Below, in pieces: positions 49,204 to 58,221 of a stretch of DNA of 64,000 bases (position 1 is its first letter; each line of letters begins with the position of its first letter). This DNA is from CAIWHR01 sp963823215 (lineage in GTDB: Bacteria > Pseudomonadota > Gammaproteobacteria > Burkholderiales > Casimicrobiaceae). The stretch spans positions 92,421-156,420 of the forward strand of contig CAWGKT010000019.1 of the NCBI GenBank assembly GCA_963823215.1. The letters are read 5' to 3'. The position numbers and the translations under genes were made by a program. Under the pieces are notes generated by a model. That model searched no databases. It was not told the DNA's origin and worked only from the letters and a program-made list of their open reading frames with translations.

Positions 49204-49893
49204 TCACTTCTTGGCGGTGGCCGCCGTCACCTTCGCCAGCAGGCCGTCGGCGTTCTTGTTGGTGACACTCATCCGCACGAGGATGTCGGGCGGCAGCACC
49301 TTCTTCCCGTAATACGCCTGGTTCCAGTCATCGGCAGCGGTGACCACGGTGCCGTCGAAGTTGAGCCCGCCGTACACGCCCTTGGCACGGTTGAAGGTGA
49401 TGAGGTCGGACACGATGTCGCTCTTGGCGCCTGCGCCGACGGGCCCCGCGGCCACACTGGCGTCACCGCCCATCTTGAACGACGTCGCCAGCAGCGAATT
49501 GAAACCCTTGTCGGTCATCACCATCGTGACCCCTTCCGACACCGAGATGCCGGCCTGGAAGCCGACGCTTCCCGTCGCCATGATGTAGAACGCCGGCCCG
49601 ACCCATCTGCCGCTCGCCGGGTCGCGCACGACTACGAGTGCGCGGCCGCCTGAGCCGCCGAAGATGAAGCCGGCCTTGACGATCTCGGGCGCGATGATGA
49701 GCGCCTTGGACCGACTGATGTTCTGCTGCAGCCAGGACATGTCCGGATCGCGCAGGAAGTTCGACAGCGACCTTTCGGCCTCAACGACCAGTTTCTGCTG
49801 GTCGCCCTGCGCGTGCGCCGCCTCGGTGAACAGCACGAGGGACGCCGCAGCGCAAAGCACGATGCCGGCACGGCGGAAGATTGTTTTCAACAT
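49204..49893 (-). CDS. exported SYLF (lipid-binding YSC84-like) protein
   Basis: A 229-residue protein. The start at 49893 has AGGAGA upstream and a signal peptide (IVLCAAASLVLFTEAAHAQ). SYLF features: SRSKALIIAPEIVKAGFIFG, GSGGRALVVV, GPAFYIMATGSVGFQAGISV, SDLITFNRAKGVYGGLNFDG. The domain binds phosphoinositides in eukaryotes; in bacteria the exported forms have no settled role. It converges on the EamA gene. Confidence 0.88.
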   Translation of the reverse strand: MLKTIFRRAGIVLCAAASLVLFTEAAHAQGDQQKLVVEAERSLSNFLRDPDMSWLQQNISRSKALIIAPEIVKAGFIFGGSGGRALVVVRDPASGRWVGPAFYIMATGSVGFQAGISVSEGVTMVMTDKGFNSLLATSFKMGGDASVAAGPVGAGAKSDIVSDLITFNRAKGVYGGLNFDGTVVTAADDWNQAYYGKKVLPPDILVRMSVTNKNADGLLAKVTAATAKK

Positions 49894-50009
49894 GGAATTC
49901 TCCTGGAATCGATTGCAGGGAAGCAACCCCGGACGGCATAACAGCGATGCGGAGGGGCGATCCCGCTCGGCAATGATACCTGCCTCCGTGCCCTGCCGCC
50001 TCGACGCGG

Positions 50010-50942
50010 CTAGCGCGGGATCGCGTTCAGCAGATACATGGCGGCGAGCAGACCGCTCGGACGCCCGAGCGTGCCCAGCCACTGGTTGTAGATCCCCTCG
50101 ATCTCGCCGCTGACGTACACCTGCGTCAGCGCGCGGTTGACTTCGAGCCGGAACGACGAATCTCCGCGCGGCAACGCGAACGCCAGCGGCTCGATCGAAA
50201 GATCGTCGGGCAGCATGGCGAGCGCCTTCGGGTCCTTGGCCTGCAGCGCGAGTCCGAGCAGCTTGATCTTGTCGCTCGCAAAGGCGTCGAGCGAGCCGGA
50301 CTCCAGCATCGCGATTCCCTCGTTGCCGTCCTTGACCTTCACCACCTTGGCATTGACGAGGCGCGCCTTCAGGACCGATTCGAGCCGCGCCTCGGTCGTC
50401 GTGCCCGCGATGACGCCGACGTTCTTGCCCGCGAGGTCGGGAAACTGCTTTACCGCCGCCGCCTTGACAACGAGGCCGCCACCGTCGAGAAAGATCAGCG
50501 ACGAGAAGTCGACGTCGGCCATCCGTGTCACCGTGGCGGTTGTGTTCGCGCACTCGAGGTCGGCCTTGCCCGATGCCACCATCGCGAGCCGTTCCGCGAC
50601 CGTGCCGACGAGCCAGTTCACCTTGAGGTCGGGCACGCCGGCCGCGCGCCCCAGTTGCGCGATCACGCGTTTGCACAGGTCGATCGAATACCCCGCAGGC
50701 TGCCGCTTGTCATCGACGAACGAGAAGGGCAGCGAGTCGCCGGAGAACGCCACGTTGATCTGCCCGGACGATTTCAGCTTGCCGAGCGTGTCGCGGGATG
50801 CGGCCGTGCCGGTCGCCTTGGCGGCAGCGGCGCCCTTCTGGGCCGGCGTCTTGGCGGCAGGGGTCTGCGCGGCGGACGGGCCGGCGAGAATGACGGCGGT
50901 CAGCGCGAGCGCGGTGAATGCTGCGAACAGGGATTTCTTCAT
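50010..50942 (-). CDS. family-3 amino-acid-type solute-binding protein
   Basis: A 310-residue periplasmic binding protein with a signal peptide (AAFTALALTAVILAGPSAA) and an Ala/Lys-rich linker. The SBP-3 fold is shown by INVAFSGDSLPFSFVDDKRQ, PAGYSIDLCKRVIAQLG, CANTTATVTRMADVDFSSLI, VGVIAGTTTEARL. It ends YLLNAIPR. It is a diverged paralogue of the protein encoded divergently at 51106; both share the ATTTE-type loop and the end motif. No ABC permease or ATPase gene is next to either, so they may serve a distant transporter or a sensor. Confidence 0.88.
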   Translation of the reverse strand: MKKSLFAAFTALALTAVILAGPSAAQTPAAKTPAQKGAAAAKATGTAASRDTLGKLKSSGQINVAFSGDSLPFSFVDDKRQPAGYSIDLCKRVIAQLGRAAGVPDLKVNWLVGTVAERLAMVASGKADLECANTTATVTRMADVDFSSLIFLDGGGLVVKAAAVKQFPDLAGKNVGVIAGTTTEARLESVLKARLVNAKVVKVKDGNEGIAMLESGSLDAFASDKIKLLGLALQAKDPKALAMLPDDLSIEPLAFALPRGDSSFRLEVNRALTQVYVSGEIEGIYNQWLGTLGRPSGLLAAMYLLNAIPR

Positions 50943-51105
50943 GGCGTCGATTTTTCCTGGCGGTGAGCGGGAGCGGCCATGCCAAAGCCGGCAATGCCAA
51001 TGCGGTTCCGGGCGCAATTCTACCCCATGGCCAGGGATCGGCGCGGTCGCGGCGACGGTCGCCACGCATGCTAAACTGACCCGTATCCCATTCACGCCTT
51101 TCGCC

Positions 51106-51978
51106 ATGCGCAGATTCATCCTCGTTCCTGCCGCCCTCCTCGCACTCGGCATCGCCGGCATGGGCCTCGCGGCGGGGGTTGCCGCGGCGTCGCCGACGCT
51201 GGACCGGATCAAGGAAGCTGGCGTGATCAAGTTCGGGTATCGCGACAACGCGGTGCCGTTCGCATACAAGGATCGGGAAGGCCGGGTCCGCGGCTACAGC
51301 GTCGAGCTGTGCACGCGCGTTGCCGGCTCGATCCAGAAGGAACTCGGCCTGTCCGAGCTCAAGATCGAGTGGCTTCCGGTGGAAGCCTCGAACCGCCTCG
51401 ACTACGTCGTGGACGGGAAGGTGGACGCCGTCTGCGGCACGACGACGATCACGCTTTCGCGGATGAAGAAAGTCGACTTCAGCCTGCCGATCTACGTCGA
51501 CGGCGGCAGCGTGCTGGTGCGCGCGAAGTCTAAGCTCGCGCGTCTCGCCGAACTCAAGGACAAGCGCATCGCCGTGATCAGCGGCACGACCACGGAGGAG
51601 GATCTCGTCAGTGGCCTGAACGCGCTCGGCGTGACCGCCGTGCTCGTTCCGGTCGCCAACGGCGCCGAGGGCATGGCGATGCTGACCAAGGGCACCGTGG
51701 ATGCCTATGCCGCCGACCGCGTCGTGCTGGCGTACCTCAAGCTGCGCGCGCCGGACCCGAAGGCCTACACCTTCGTCACCGGCGACTTTTCGTTGCAGCC
51801 GTTCGCCCTGCCCGTGCGCCGCGACGATCCCGATTTCCGGTTGGCGGTGAACCGCGCGCTCGCGGGTATTTACCGAACCGGTGACATCGACGGCATTTTC
51901 CGGCGCTGGCTGGGCGCGCTGGGAATCCCCGGACCGATGCTGCATTCGATGTTCTACCTCAACGCCTTGCCGGAGTGA
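51106..51978 (+). CDS. family-3 amino-acid-type solute-binding protein (second paralogue)
   Basis: A 290-residue protein with a signal peptide (LVPAALLALGIAGMGLAAGV, cleavage near AAA). Fold marks: IKFGYRDNAVPFAYKDREGR, GYSVELCTRVAGSIQKELG, VCGTTTITLSRMKKVDFSLP, IAVISGTTTEEDL, and the end LHSMFYLNALPE. ATG at 51106. The gene is divergent from the 50942 paralogue across 163 bp, which must hold both promoters, and is followed five bases later by a SlyB-like gene. Confidence 0.88.
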   Translation: MRRFILVPAALLALGIAGMGLAAGVAAASPTLDRIKEAGVIKFGYRDNAVPFAYKDREGRVRGYSVELCTRVAGSIQKELGLSELKIEWLPVEASNRLDYVVDGKVDAVCGTTTITLSRMKKVDFSLPIYVDGGSVLVRAKSKLARLAELKDKRIAVISGTTTEEDLVSGLNALGVTAVLVPVANGAEGMAMLTKGTVDAYAADRVVLAYLKLRAPDPKAYTFVTGDFSLQPFALPVRRDDPDFRLAVNRALAGIYRTGDIDGIFRRWLGALGIPGPMLHSMFYLNALPE

Positions 51979-51982
51979 CGGA

Positions 51983-52435
51983 ATGGCACGCTGGTCAGCC
52001 AGGTATCTGCCGATCCTGCTGTTCGTGGGTCTCGTGGTGGGCGCGGCGCAGGCGCAAACGTCAACCAGCACGGATGCGCCCGATTGCACGACCTTTCCCT
52101 GTGGTCGCGTCGAAACGATTCGGCAAACGACCGTCAAGCAGCCGTGGACGCCGCTGGGCGGCGGGGCATCCGCGAGTCCCGGCGACAACTCGGGGAGAGT
52201 GAGCACCTCATTCCAGATCGGGCCGGGCCTGTCAAACCAGGGCATGGTGGTGCTCGGGGCCGGGGGCGGCGTCGTGTACCAGAAGGCGCCGAATCAGTAC
52301 GATCAGCCGCGCTGGGAGGTCACGATCAAGCTCGACAATGGCCAGAAGCGCATCGTCACCGTTGCCTACGAGCCATTCGTGCGTGAGGGCGATCGCGTGC
52401 GCGTCGCCGGCAACAGTCTCGAGCTCGTCGACTAA
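51983..52435 (+). CDS. SlyB/Pcp-like exported protein
   Basis: A 150-residue protein with a signal peptide (LPILLFVGLVVGAAQAQ). The C-terminal half (RWEVTIKLDNGQKRIVTVAY, EPFVREGDRVRVAGNSLELV) matches the C-terminal domain of SlyB/Pcp-type glycine-zipper outer-membrane proteins. The Gly-rich middle (GMVVLGAGGGVVYQK) is shorter than a full zipper, and no lipobox Cys is present. ATG at 51983, five bases after the upstream stop, with GGAGTGACGGA before it. Confidence 0.6.
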   Translation: MARWSARYLPILLFVGLVVGAAQAQTSTSTDAPDCTTFPCGRVETIRQTTVKQPWTPLGGGASASPGDNSGRVSTSFQIGPGLSNQGMVVLGAGGGVVYQKAPNQYDQPRWEVTIKLDNGQKRIVTVAYEPFVREGDRVRVAGNSLELVD

Positions 52436-52437
52436 GA

Positions 52438-52515
52438 TGAACGGCCCCCACGCTCGCTGCGCTCGCTGCCCCCGCGGGGGCGCAAAGTGCCCTTCGGGCG
52501 GCCGGGCGGGCACTG
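52438..52515. repeat. dispersed inverted repeat, copy B
   Basis: The same element as 21518-21595. The 29-bp core at 52486-52514 is identical to copy A. The left part here has a second short repeat (CGCTCGCTGCGCTCGCTGCC) and a CCCCGCGGGGG palindrome. It separates the SlyB-like gene from the Mla-type operon, ending 18 bp before the mlaE-like start, and could form a stem-loop in the leader. Confidence 0.8.
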
Positions 52516-52533
52516 ACCAGGTGTAACGCTCGC

Positions 52534-53646
52534 ATGGCGGCCCTGGCGATCAACGACACCGCGGACGGGCGCCGCGTATTGGCGCTGACGGGTCGCCTCG
52601 ATGCGACGACGCTGCCCGGCCTCTGGGACGCCGCGCGGCGCGCTGCGGCCGAGACGCCCCGACGCCCCCTCGTCATCGACGCGGCGGGCGTCGATTACTG
52701 CGACGGTGCCGGCGCCGCGTTGTTCGTCGACCTGTTGCGCCAGACCCGCGAAGGCAAGGTCGAGGTCGCCAACCTCAGGCCGGCATTCGCGGCGCTGCTG
52801 AAGCAGTTCGATCCCACGGTGCTCGCACACGATCTCGACCCCGAGTCGGCGCGGCGGCCGGCGATCGAAGAGATCGGTTTCGCGGCCTACGGCATCTGGC
52901 GCGACATCCGCGTGCAGGTCGAATTCGTCGGGGAGACGTTCGCGGCCCTGGTGTACGCGGCTCGTCATCCCGGCAGCGTGCGCTGGAAGGACGTCTGGCG
53001 CATCTGCGAGCAGGTCGGTGCCGACGCCCTGCCGATCGTCGCGCTGATCTCGGGGCTGCTGGGCATGATCCTCGCATTTCAGTCGGCCATCCCGATGAAG
53101 CGGTTCGGCGCGGAGATCTTCGTCGCGGATCTCATCGGCTTGTCGATGCTGCGCGAGCTCGGTCCGCTGATGACGGCGATCCTGCTTGCCGGGCGGTCGG
53201 GTGCGGCGTTTGCGGCGGAGATCGGCACGATGCGCGTCAACCAGGAAGTCGACGCGCTGACGACGATGGGATTGAGCCCCGTCCGGTTTCTCGTCACGCC
53301 CCGGATCATCGCTGCCTTGCTGATGACCCCCCTGCTGACGCTCTTCTCCGACATGGTGGGCCTGCTCGGCGGCGCGCTGACGATGCAATCCTTTTCCATT
53401 CCGCTGGTCACGTTCATCAAACAGGTCGACTCCGCTGTGACGATGACGGACTTCCTCGCCGGCTTCGTCAAATCGTTCGTGTTCGCGATTCTCGTCGCGG
53501 GCATCGGGTGCCTGCGCGGGCTCCAGACCAAGGCGGGCGCGTCGGCCGTCGGCGATGCCGCGACGCGCGCCGTGGTGACCGGCATCATCCTGCTCGTCGT
53601 CGTCGACGGCCTGTTCGCCGTCGCCTACTACCTGTTGAATATCTGA
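52534..53646 (+). CDS. MlaE-family lipid ABC permease with N-terminal STAS domain
   Basis: A 370-residue protein. Residues 1-95 are a STAS domain (VLALTGRLDATTLPGLWDAA, VIDAAGVDYCDGAGAALFVD). The remainder is the MlaE/YrbE permease with the conserved ELGPLMTAILLAGRSGAAFA, AEIGTMRVNQEVDALTTMG and five to six helices. MlaE permeases move phospholipids between membranes. In E. coli the STAS unit is a separate protein, MlaB; here it is fused. First gene of a four-gene operon. Confidence 0.93.
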   Translation: MAALAINDTADGRRVLALTGRLDATTLPGLWDAARRAAAETPRRPLVIDAAGVDYCDGAGAALFVDLLRQTREGKVEVANLRPAFAALLKQFDPTVLAHDLDPESARRPAIEEIGFAAYGIWRDIRVQVEFVGETFAALVYAARHPGSVRWKDVWRICEQVGADALPIVALISGLLGMILAFQSAIPMKRFGAEIFVADLIGLSMLRELGPLMTAILLAGRSGAAFAAEIGTMRVNQEVDALTTMGLSPVRFLVTPRIIAALLMTPLLTLFSDMVGLLGGALTMQSFSIPLVTFIKQVDSAVTMTDFLAGFVKSFVFAILVAGIGCLRGLQTKAGASAVGDAATRAVVTGIILLVVVDGLFAVAYYLLNI

Positions 53647-53648
53647 TC

Positions 53649-54413
53649 ATGGCCGGCGACGTCATCATCCGGGTCGAGAACGTGGACGCAGGCTACGATG
53701 GCGTGGCGATCCTCAAGGACATCCGGTTCGAGATCCGCACCGGCGAGGTGTTCGGCATTCTGGGCGGCTCCGGCTGCGGCAAGAGCACGCTGATGAAGCA
53801 CATGATCGGGCTCAATCCGCCGATCGCCGGGCAGGTCTTCATCGGCGGCGACGACATCGTGACCGCCAGCGACGAGCAGCTGGAACGGATCCAGCGCCGG
53901 TTCGGCGTGATGTACCAGTCCGGCGCGCTGTTCGGGTCGATGACGCTCCTCGAGAACGTGCGCCTGCCACTCGAGGTCTACACCGATCTTCCCGATGACG
54001 CGATCGACCTCGTCGCGCGGATGAAGCTCGAGCTGGTCGGGCTCGAGGCGTTCACCGGGCACATGCCGGCGGAGCTCTCCGGCGGCATGCAGAAGCGCGC
54101 CGGCATCGCGCGGGCGATGGCGCTCGATCCGTCCATCCTTTTCCTCGACGAGCCTTCGTCCGGCCTCGATCCGATCACGGCGGCATCGCTCGACGCGACG
54201 ATTCGGCGCCTGTCCGAGAACCTTGGCGTCACGTTCGTGATCGTGACGCACGATCTCGGCAGCGTGTTCGTCGCCACCGATCGCGTGATCTTGCTCGATC
54301 GGGCCGCCAAGGGCATCATCGCCGAGGGCGACCCGCGTCGCCTTCGCGACGAGACGACAGACCCTCGTGTCCGGGCGTTTTTCCGACGCGAAGCCGAAGC
54401 CACAACCGCCTGA
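53649..54413 (+). CDS. MlaF-family ABC ATPase
   Basis: A 254-residue ATPase. Walker A GILGGSGCGKSTLMKHMIGL, signature MPAELSGGMQKRAGIARAMA, Walker B ILFLDEPSSGLDP, switch His in FVIVTHDLGSVF. The sequence between (GVMYQSGALFGSMTLLENV) is typical of MlaF/Ttg2A. ATG at 53649, two bases after the permease stop. It drives lipid movement with the upstream permease. Confidence 0.93.
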   Translation: MAGDVIIRVENVDAGYDGVAILKDIRFEIRTGEVFGILGGSGCGKSTLMKHMIGLNPPIAGQVFIGGDDIVTASDEQLERIQRRFGVMYQSGALFGSMTLLENVRLPLEVYTDLPDDAIDLVARMKLELVGLEAFTGHMPAELSGGMQKRAGIARAMALDPSILFLDEPSSGLDPITAASLDATIRRLSENLGVTFVIVTHDLGSVFVATDRVILLDRAAKGIIAEGDPRRLRDETTDPRVRAFFRREAEATTA

Positions 54414-54422
54414 CCGACACCG

Positions 54423-55484
54423 ATGAGCCTCAAAGCCAACTACTTCAAGCTCGGACTCTTCGTGCTGGGGGCCATCGTGGCCGGGGTCGTCGTGCTCGTC
54501 GTCATCGGCTCCGGGCGGTGGTTCCAGCCGAAGCTCACGATCGAGACCTACTTCAACGAGTCGGTGCAGGGGCTCGACATCGGGTCCAAGCTCAAGTACC
54601 GCGGCGTGGTCATCGGCGAGGTCAAGAGCATCGGGTTCACCTACAATTGGTACGAGCAGAACAAGACGGTGGTCGAGCGCGCGCGCTATGTGCTGGTCGA
54701 GGCGCAGATCCAGCCGAAGCTCCTCGGCGGGCGCGCCGGAGCGGGCAACCTCTCCGAGCAGGCGAGCGCCGACCTGGAGATCGAAAAAGGCCTGCGCGTG
54801 CGCCTTGCGCCGCAGGGGATCACGGGCACGAGCTACCTCGAGATCGATTACATCGAGCCGGCGCCGCCGGTGCTCCCGATCGACTGGGTGCCGGGCAACG
54901 TTTACATCCCCAGCGCTCCGTCGACGGTCACCGCGCTGATCAATTCGGCCTCCGAGATCATGGATCGGCTGCACAAGCTCGACATCGAGACTACGCTGGC
55001 AAACTTCAATGCCCTGCTCGTCACGACGAACAAACGGATCGAGGCGGTCGACGCGAAGGTGCTTTCGCAGCGCGCCGAACGCGTCCTCGCCAAGATGGAG
55101 GCGACGCTCGACAACCTCGCGGCGAAGAAGCTGTCCGACGAAGGCGTCGCGCTGCTCGCCGAGCTGCGCGCCACCAACGCCGAGCTCAGGAAGACGGTCG
55201 CGAGCCCGGCGCTGCAGAAGCTGCCCGACGACGCGGCCGCGGCGCTGGCGCGCGTGCGCGCGATCCTCGACGACCCGAATGTACCGAAAACGTTGGCGCA
55301 CCTGTCGCAGACGCTCGGTCGGATCGACCGGATTCTTACCGGTGGGGAGGCTGACCTGACCGTCACCTTCGAGAATCTGCGCCAGATCACAGACAATCTG
55401 CGCGATCTCACCGAAGACAGCAAACGCTATCCCGCCCACATGATCTTCGGCGAGCCGCCGAAACCGCCGGAGCGCATCCGATGA
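54423..55484 (+). CDS. MlaD/PqiB-like MCE-domain protein
   Basis: A 353-residue protein anchored by one N-terminal helix (LGLFVLGAIVAGVVVLVVIG). A single MCE domain follows at about residues 38-150 (TYFNESVQGLDIGSKLKYRG, VVIGEVKSIGF, and after an insert GTSYLEIDY). The C-terminal 200 residues are long, helical and Asn/Leu/Lys-rich (ATLDNLAAKKLSDEGVALL), like the tube-forming helices of MCE proteins. It bridges the periplasm for lipid transfer. Ten-base gap from the ATPase gene; the stop overlaps the next start (ATGA). Confidence 0.9.
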   Translation: MSLKANYFKLGLFVLGAIVAGVVVLVVIGSGRWFQPKLTIETYFNESVQGLDIGSKLKYRGVVIGEVKSIGFTYNWYEQNKTVVERARYVLVEAQIQPKLLGGRAGAGNLSEQASADLEIEKGLRVRLAPQGITGTSYLEIDYIEPAPPVLPIDWVPGNVYIPSAPSTVTALINSASEIMDRLHKLDIETTLANFNALLVTTNKRIEAVDAKVLSQRAERVLAKMEATLDNLAAKKLSDEGVALLAELRATNAELRKTVASPALQKLPDDAAAALARVRAILDDPNVPKTLAHLSQTLGRIDRILTGGEADLTVTFENLRQITDNLRDLTEDSKRYPAHMIFGEPPKPPERIR

Positions 55485-56131
55485 AGCCGTCGTCCCATTC
55501 GCCACCGCAGGCGCGCGTGGCGCGCCTGCTGACCGTCGTTGCGGTACTCGCCACGGCGACGGCCCTCGGCGCTTGCACGCTGTCGCGCCCGAGCGTGACC
55601 AAGAACACGTTCCTGCTCGAGCCTGCGCCACCGCCGATGGCCTCGGTCCAGAAGCTCGCTTCGCTGCGCGTCGGCGTGGTCAACGTCGCCGCTCCCTACC
55701 GAGGCAAGGCCTTCGTGTACCGGTCGGACGAGTTCAAGTTCGAGGCGGACTACTACAGCGAATTCTTCGTCGCGCCGGCCGCGATGCTGTCCGAAGCGAC
55801 GGCCCGCGCGCTCGCCGCGGCGAGCGTGTTCCGCCGCACGATTCCGCCAGGGGCGGCGGATGCCGGCGACTACGTGCTGGACGGGTTCGCGTCCGAGCTC
55901 TACGGCGACGTGCGCGATCCTGCCAAGCCCGCGGCGGTGATCGCGATCACCTACTACCTTACGCCGGCGAATGCGATCACGCCGAACGTGATCTGGTGGC
56001 GCGAATACCGGCAGCGAGTGCCGGTGGCGAACGCGACTACCGAGGCGCTTGCCCGCGCGTGGAACGCGGCGCTGGCGACCATCCTCACCGACCTCGCGCG
56101 CGATCTGGCCGCGGCGGAGCTGCCGAAGTAG
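55481..56131 (+). CDS. ABC-type transport auxiliary lipoprotein (PqiC-like)
   Basis: A 216-residue lipoprotein. The signal peptide ends in a lipobox, TALGAC, then TLSRPSVTKNTFLLEP. The body has the auxiliary-component pattern: LRVGVVNVAAPYRGKAFVYR, YYSEFFVAPAAMLSEATARA, YVLDGFASELYGD. It probably sits in the outer membrane and receives the MCE protein. ATG overlaps the stop of the MCE gene, so the four genes form one unit. Confidence 0.9.
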   Translation: MKPSSHSPPQARVARLLTVVAVLATATALGACTLSRPSVTKNTFLLEPAPPPMASVQKLASLRVGVVNVAAPYRGKAFVYRSDEFKFEADYYSEFFVAPAAMLSEATARALAAASVFRRTIPPGAADAGDYVLDGFASELYGDVRDPAKPAAVIAITYYLTPANAITPNVIWWREYRQRVPVANATTEALARAWNAALATILTDLARDLAAAELPK

Positions 56132-56137
56132 TCGTGC

Positions 56138-57902
56138 TCAAGCGGGCAGTCCGGCCTTCAGCATTGCTTCCCGGTGATGCTCGAGATCCGAATCATTCCT
56201 GTAGTGAAGCGTGGTCAGATAGGCGCTGACGGTGAATTGCGGAGCGCGGCTGATCACCTCGCGCGCGTAACCGGCCGCAGCGCCGGCGTCGCCCGTCTGC
56301 GCCGACGCGGCGGCAAGGAAGGCGAAGTGCGTGTGGTCCGGCTTGGTGATGCGGCCGAAGGATTGAATCGCGTCGCCGTAGGCGTGCGCGACAAACTGCG
56401 CCCGCCCGAGGTGATTCCAGAATCGCTCCGGGTGGTAGGGGTTGATGCGCATCGCCTTGCGGATCCACTCGATGCCTTCCGCAGGCCTGCCGAGCCAGGT
56501 CAGCACCTCGCCATGCTGGACCACGACGAGGTCGTAATTGGGGCTCAGTTCGAGCGCCCGCTCCTGATGATAGAGCGCCTTGTCGAAGCGGTTGAAGGCC
56601 AGGTGCAGCGCCGCCAGGATGCGATGCACGTCGGCATCGGTTTCGTCGAGCGACAGCGCCGTCTCCACCGCTGCCGTGATTGCCTTTAGGAGCGCGTCGG
56701 CATTGTCGTGCCAGCCATAGACATACCTCTGGCCGAGCACGCACGCTTTCCAGGCATGGGCGTGCGCGTATCTCGGATCGAGGGCGATGGCGCGCTCCAG
56801 CATGCGCATCGCCTCCTCGTTGGCGCCGCGCTCGGAGCGATGATGCAGGACCTTCCCTGCCAGCACATATTCGTAGGCCGCCATGTTCCCGGTCGGCTTC
56901 TTCTTCGCGCGGTCGTGCGTCGCCGCCTCGACGCGGCCTCGAAGCGTGCCGACGATTGCCGCCGTCACTTCGTCCTGGATCGCAAAAATATCCTCGAGCT
57001 TGCGGTCGTAGCGCTCCGCCCAGATGTGCGTCTCCGTCTCGCCGTCGATGAGCTGGACGGTGACGCGCACGCGGTCGCCGGCCTTGCGCACGCTGCCCTC
57101 GACCACGTAGTCGACGCCGAACTCCCTGGCGATGCCGCGTGCCGTGCACCTGGTCTTGCCCTTGTAGCACGAAGACCGAGTTGCGCGAGATGACGAGAAG
57201 GTCGCGGAAGCGCGACAGCTCGGTGATGATGTCCTCGGTCAACCCGTCGGCGAAGAATTCCTGGTCCGGGTCGCCGCTCATGTTCACGAACGGCAGGACG
57301 GCGATCGAGGGTACGTCGCAGCGGCGACTGCCGGTGCGGCGGCGCGCGAAGCCGCGGCCGCGCCGGTCTCCTTGCCGTCGAAGCGAACCCGGAAGACGCG
57401 AATCGGCCGGCTGATGTTCTTGACGGTGCTGCTCGCCCAGATCCTCGAAGGCGACGTCGAGCCTGTCGCCGACCTGTTCGCGCACCGCGGCGGAGACGCA
57501 GATGCCGCCCGGCTCCGCGATCGCTCTCGAGACGCGCCGCGACGTTGACGCCGTCGCCGAAGATGTCGTCGTTCTCGACGATCACGTCGCCGAGATTGAT
57601 GCCGATGCGATACAGCATGCGCTACCGTCCGTGTCTGCGTTGCGCTGCGCCATCGAACGCTGAACGTCAGCCGCGCAGCGGACCGCCTCGGTGACGCTCG
57701 GGAATTCCACCAGCATTCCGTCGCCGGTGGTCTTGATGACGCGGCCTTTGCATTTCGCGATGGCCGGGTCGATCAATTCCTGACGCACGGACCTGAGGCG
57801 CGCGAGCGTGCCCGCTTCGTCGGCTTCCATGAGCCGGCTGTAGCCGACCACGTCGGACGCCAATATGGCTGCGAGCCTACGTTCGACGCCGGGCTGTTCC
57901 AC
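56138..57902 (-). CDS. class III cyclase-TolB-like-TPR protein, frame-broken
   Basis: About 585 residues when bridged. N-terminal class III cyclase domain: LAAILASDVVGYSRLMEADE (first metal Asp), VIKTTGDGMLVEFPSV (second), DIFGDGVNVAARLES (Asn and Arg). Then SIAVLPFVNMSGDPDQEFFA and ADGLTEDIITELSRFRDLLV, a TolB/FlgO-like region, and a C-terminal set of TPR-like helices (AMRMLERAIALDPRYAHAHA, KALYHQERALELSPNYDL). Breaks near 57620, 57520, 57400, 57340 and 57150. It would make a cyclic nucleotide, as many such proteins do, though some are degenerate; here the key residues are present. It converges on the Mla-type operon. Confidence 0.82.
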
Positions 57903-58221
57903 GCCTTGGTCCTCGAGCTTGAAGATGCCATCCTAACAGGTGGAACACGGACAGGCATATCAATCACGCAGCCGGCAGTGAGCCGGATGGACCAGCCCCG
58001 TCAGAGCGTGGTTGTCCTCGATAGGCCGGGTCCGGCCTGTAGCGCGTCGTCGGATTCGCCGTTCTTCGGCAGCAATCGTTTGTATGTTTGTATCACCCTA
58101 TGTATGCTCACACGTTGCCGCCCCGGCGTCGGGCGTAGGGTTGAGAACAAGACGCCAGTTGCGATTGCCGCCGGTTTCCCCCGGCGGCCGCAATTCCCAA
58201 TCGAAAGAAATGGAGGCTCTG
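57903..58221. other. divergent intergenic region upstream of the sugar ABC operon
   Basis: About 320 bp. An AT-richer patch at 58077-58110 carries TGTATGTTTGTATCACCCTA followed by TGTATGC, three spaced TGTAT-type words that could be an operator or promoter for the sugar transporter. No open frame looks real. Confidence 0.35.

Noticed and set aside
49894..50676. Extension of the SYLF open frame upstream
   Set aside because: It covers part of the family-3 binding-protein gene in another frame; a ribosome binding site and signal peptide fix the start at 49893.
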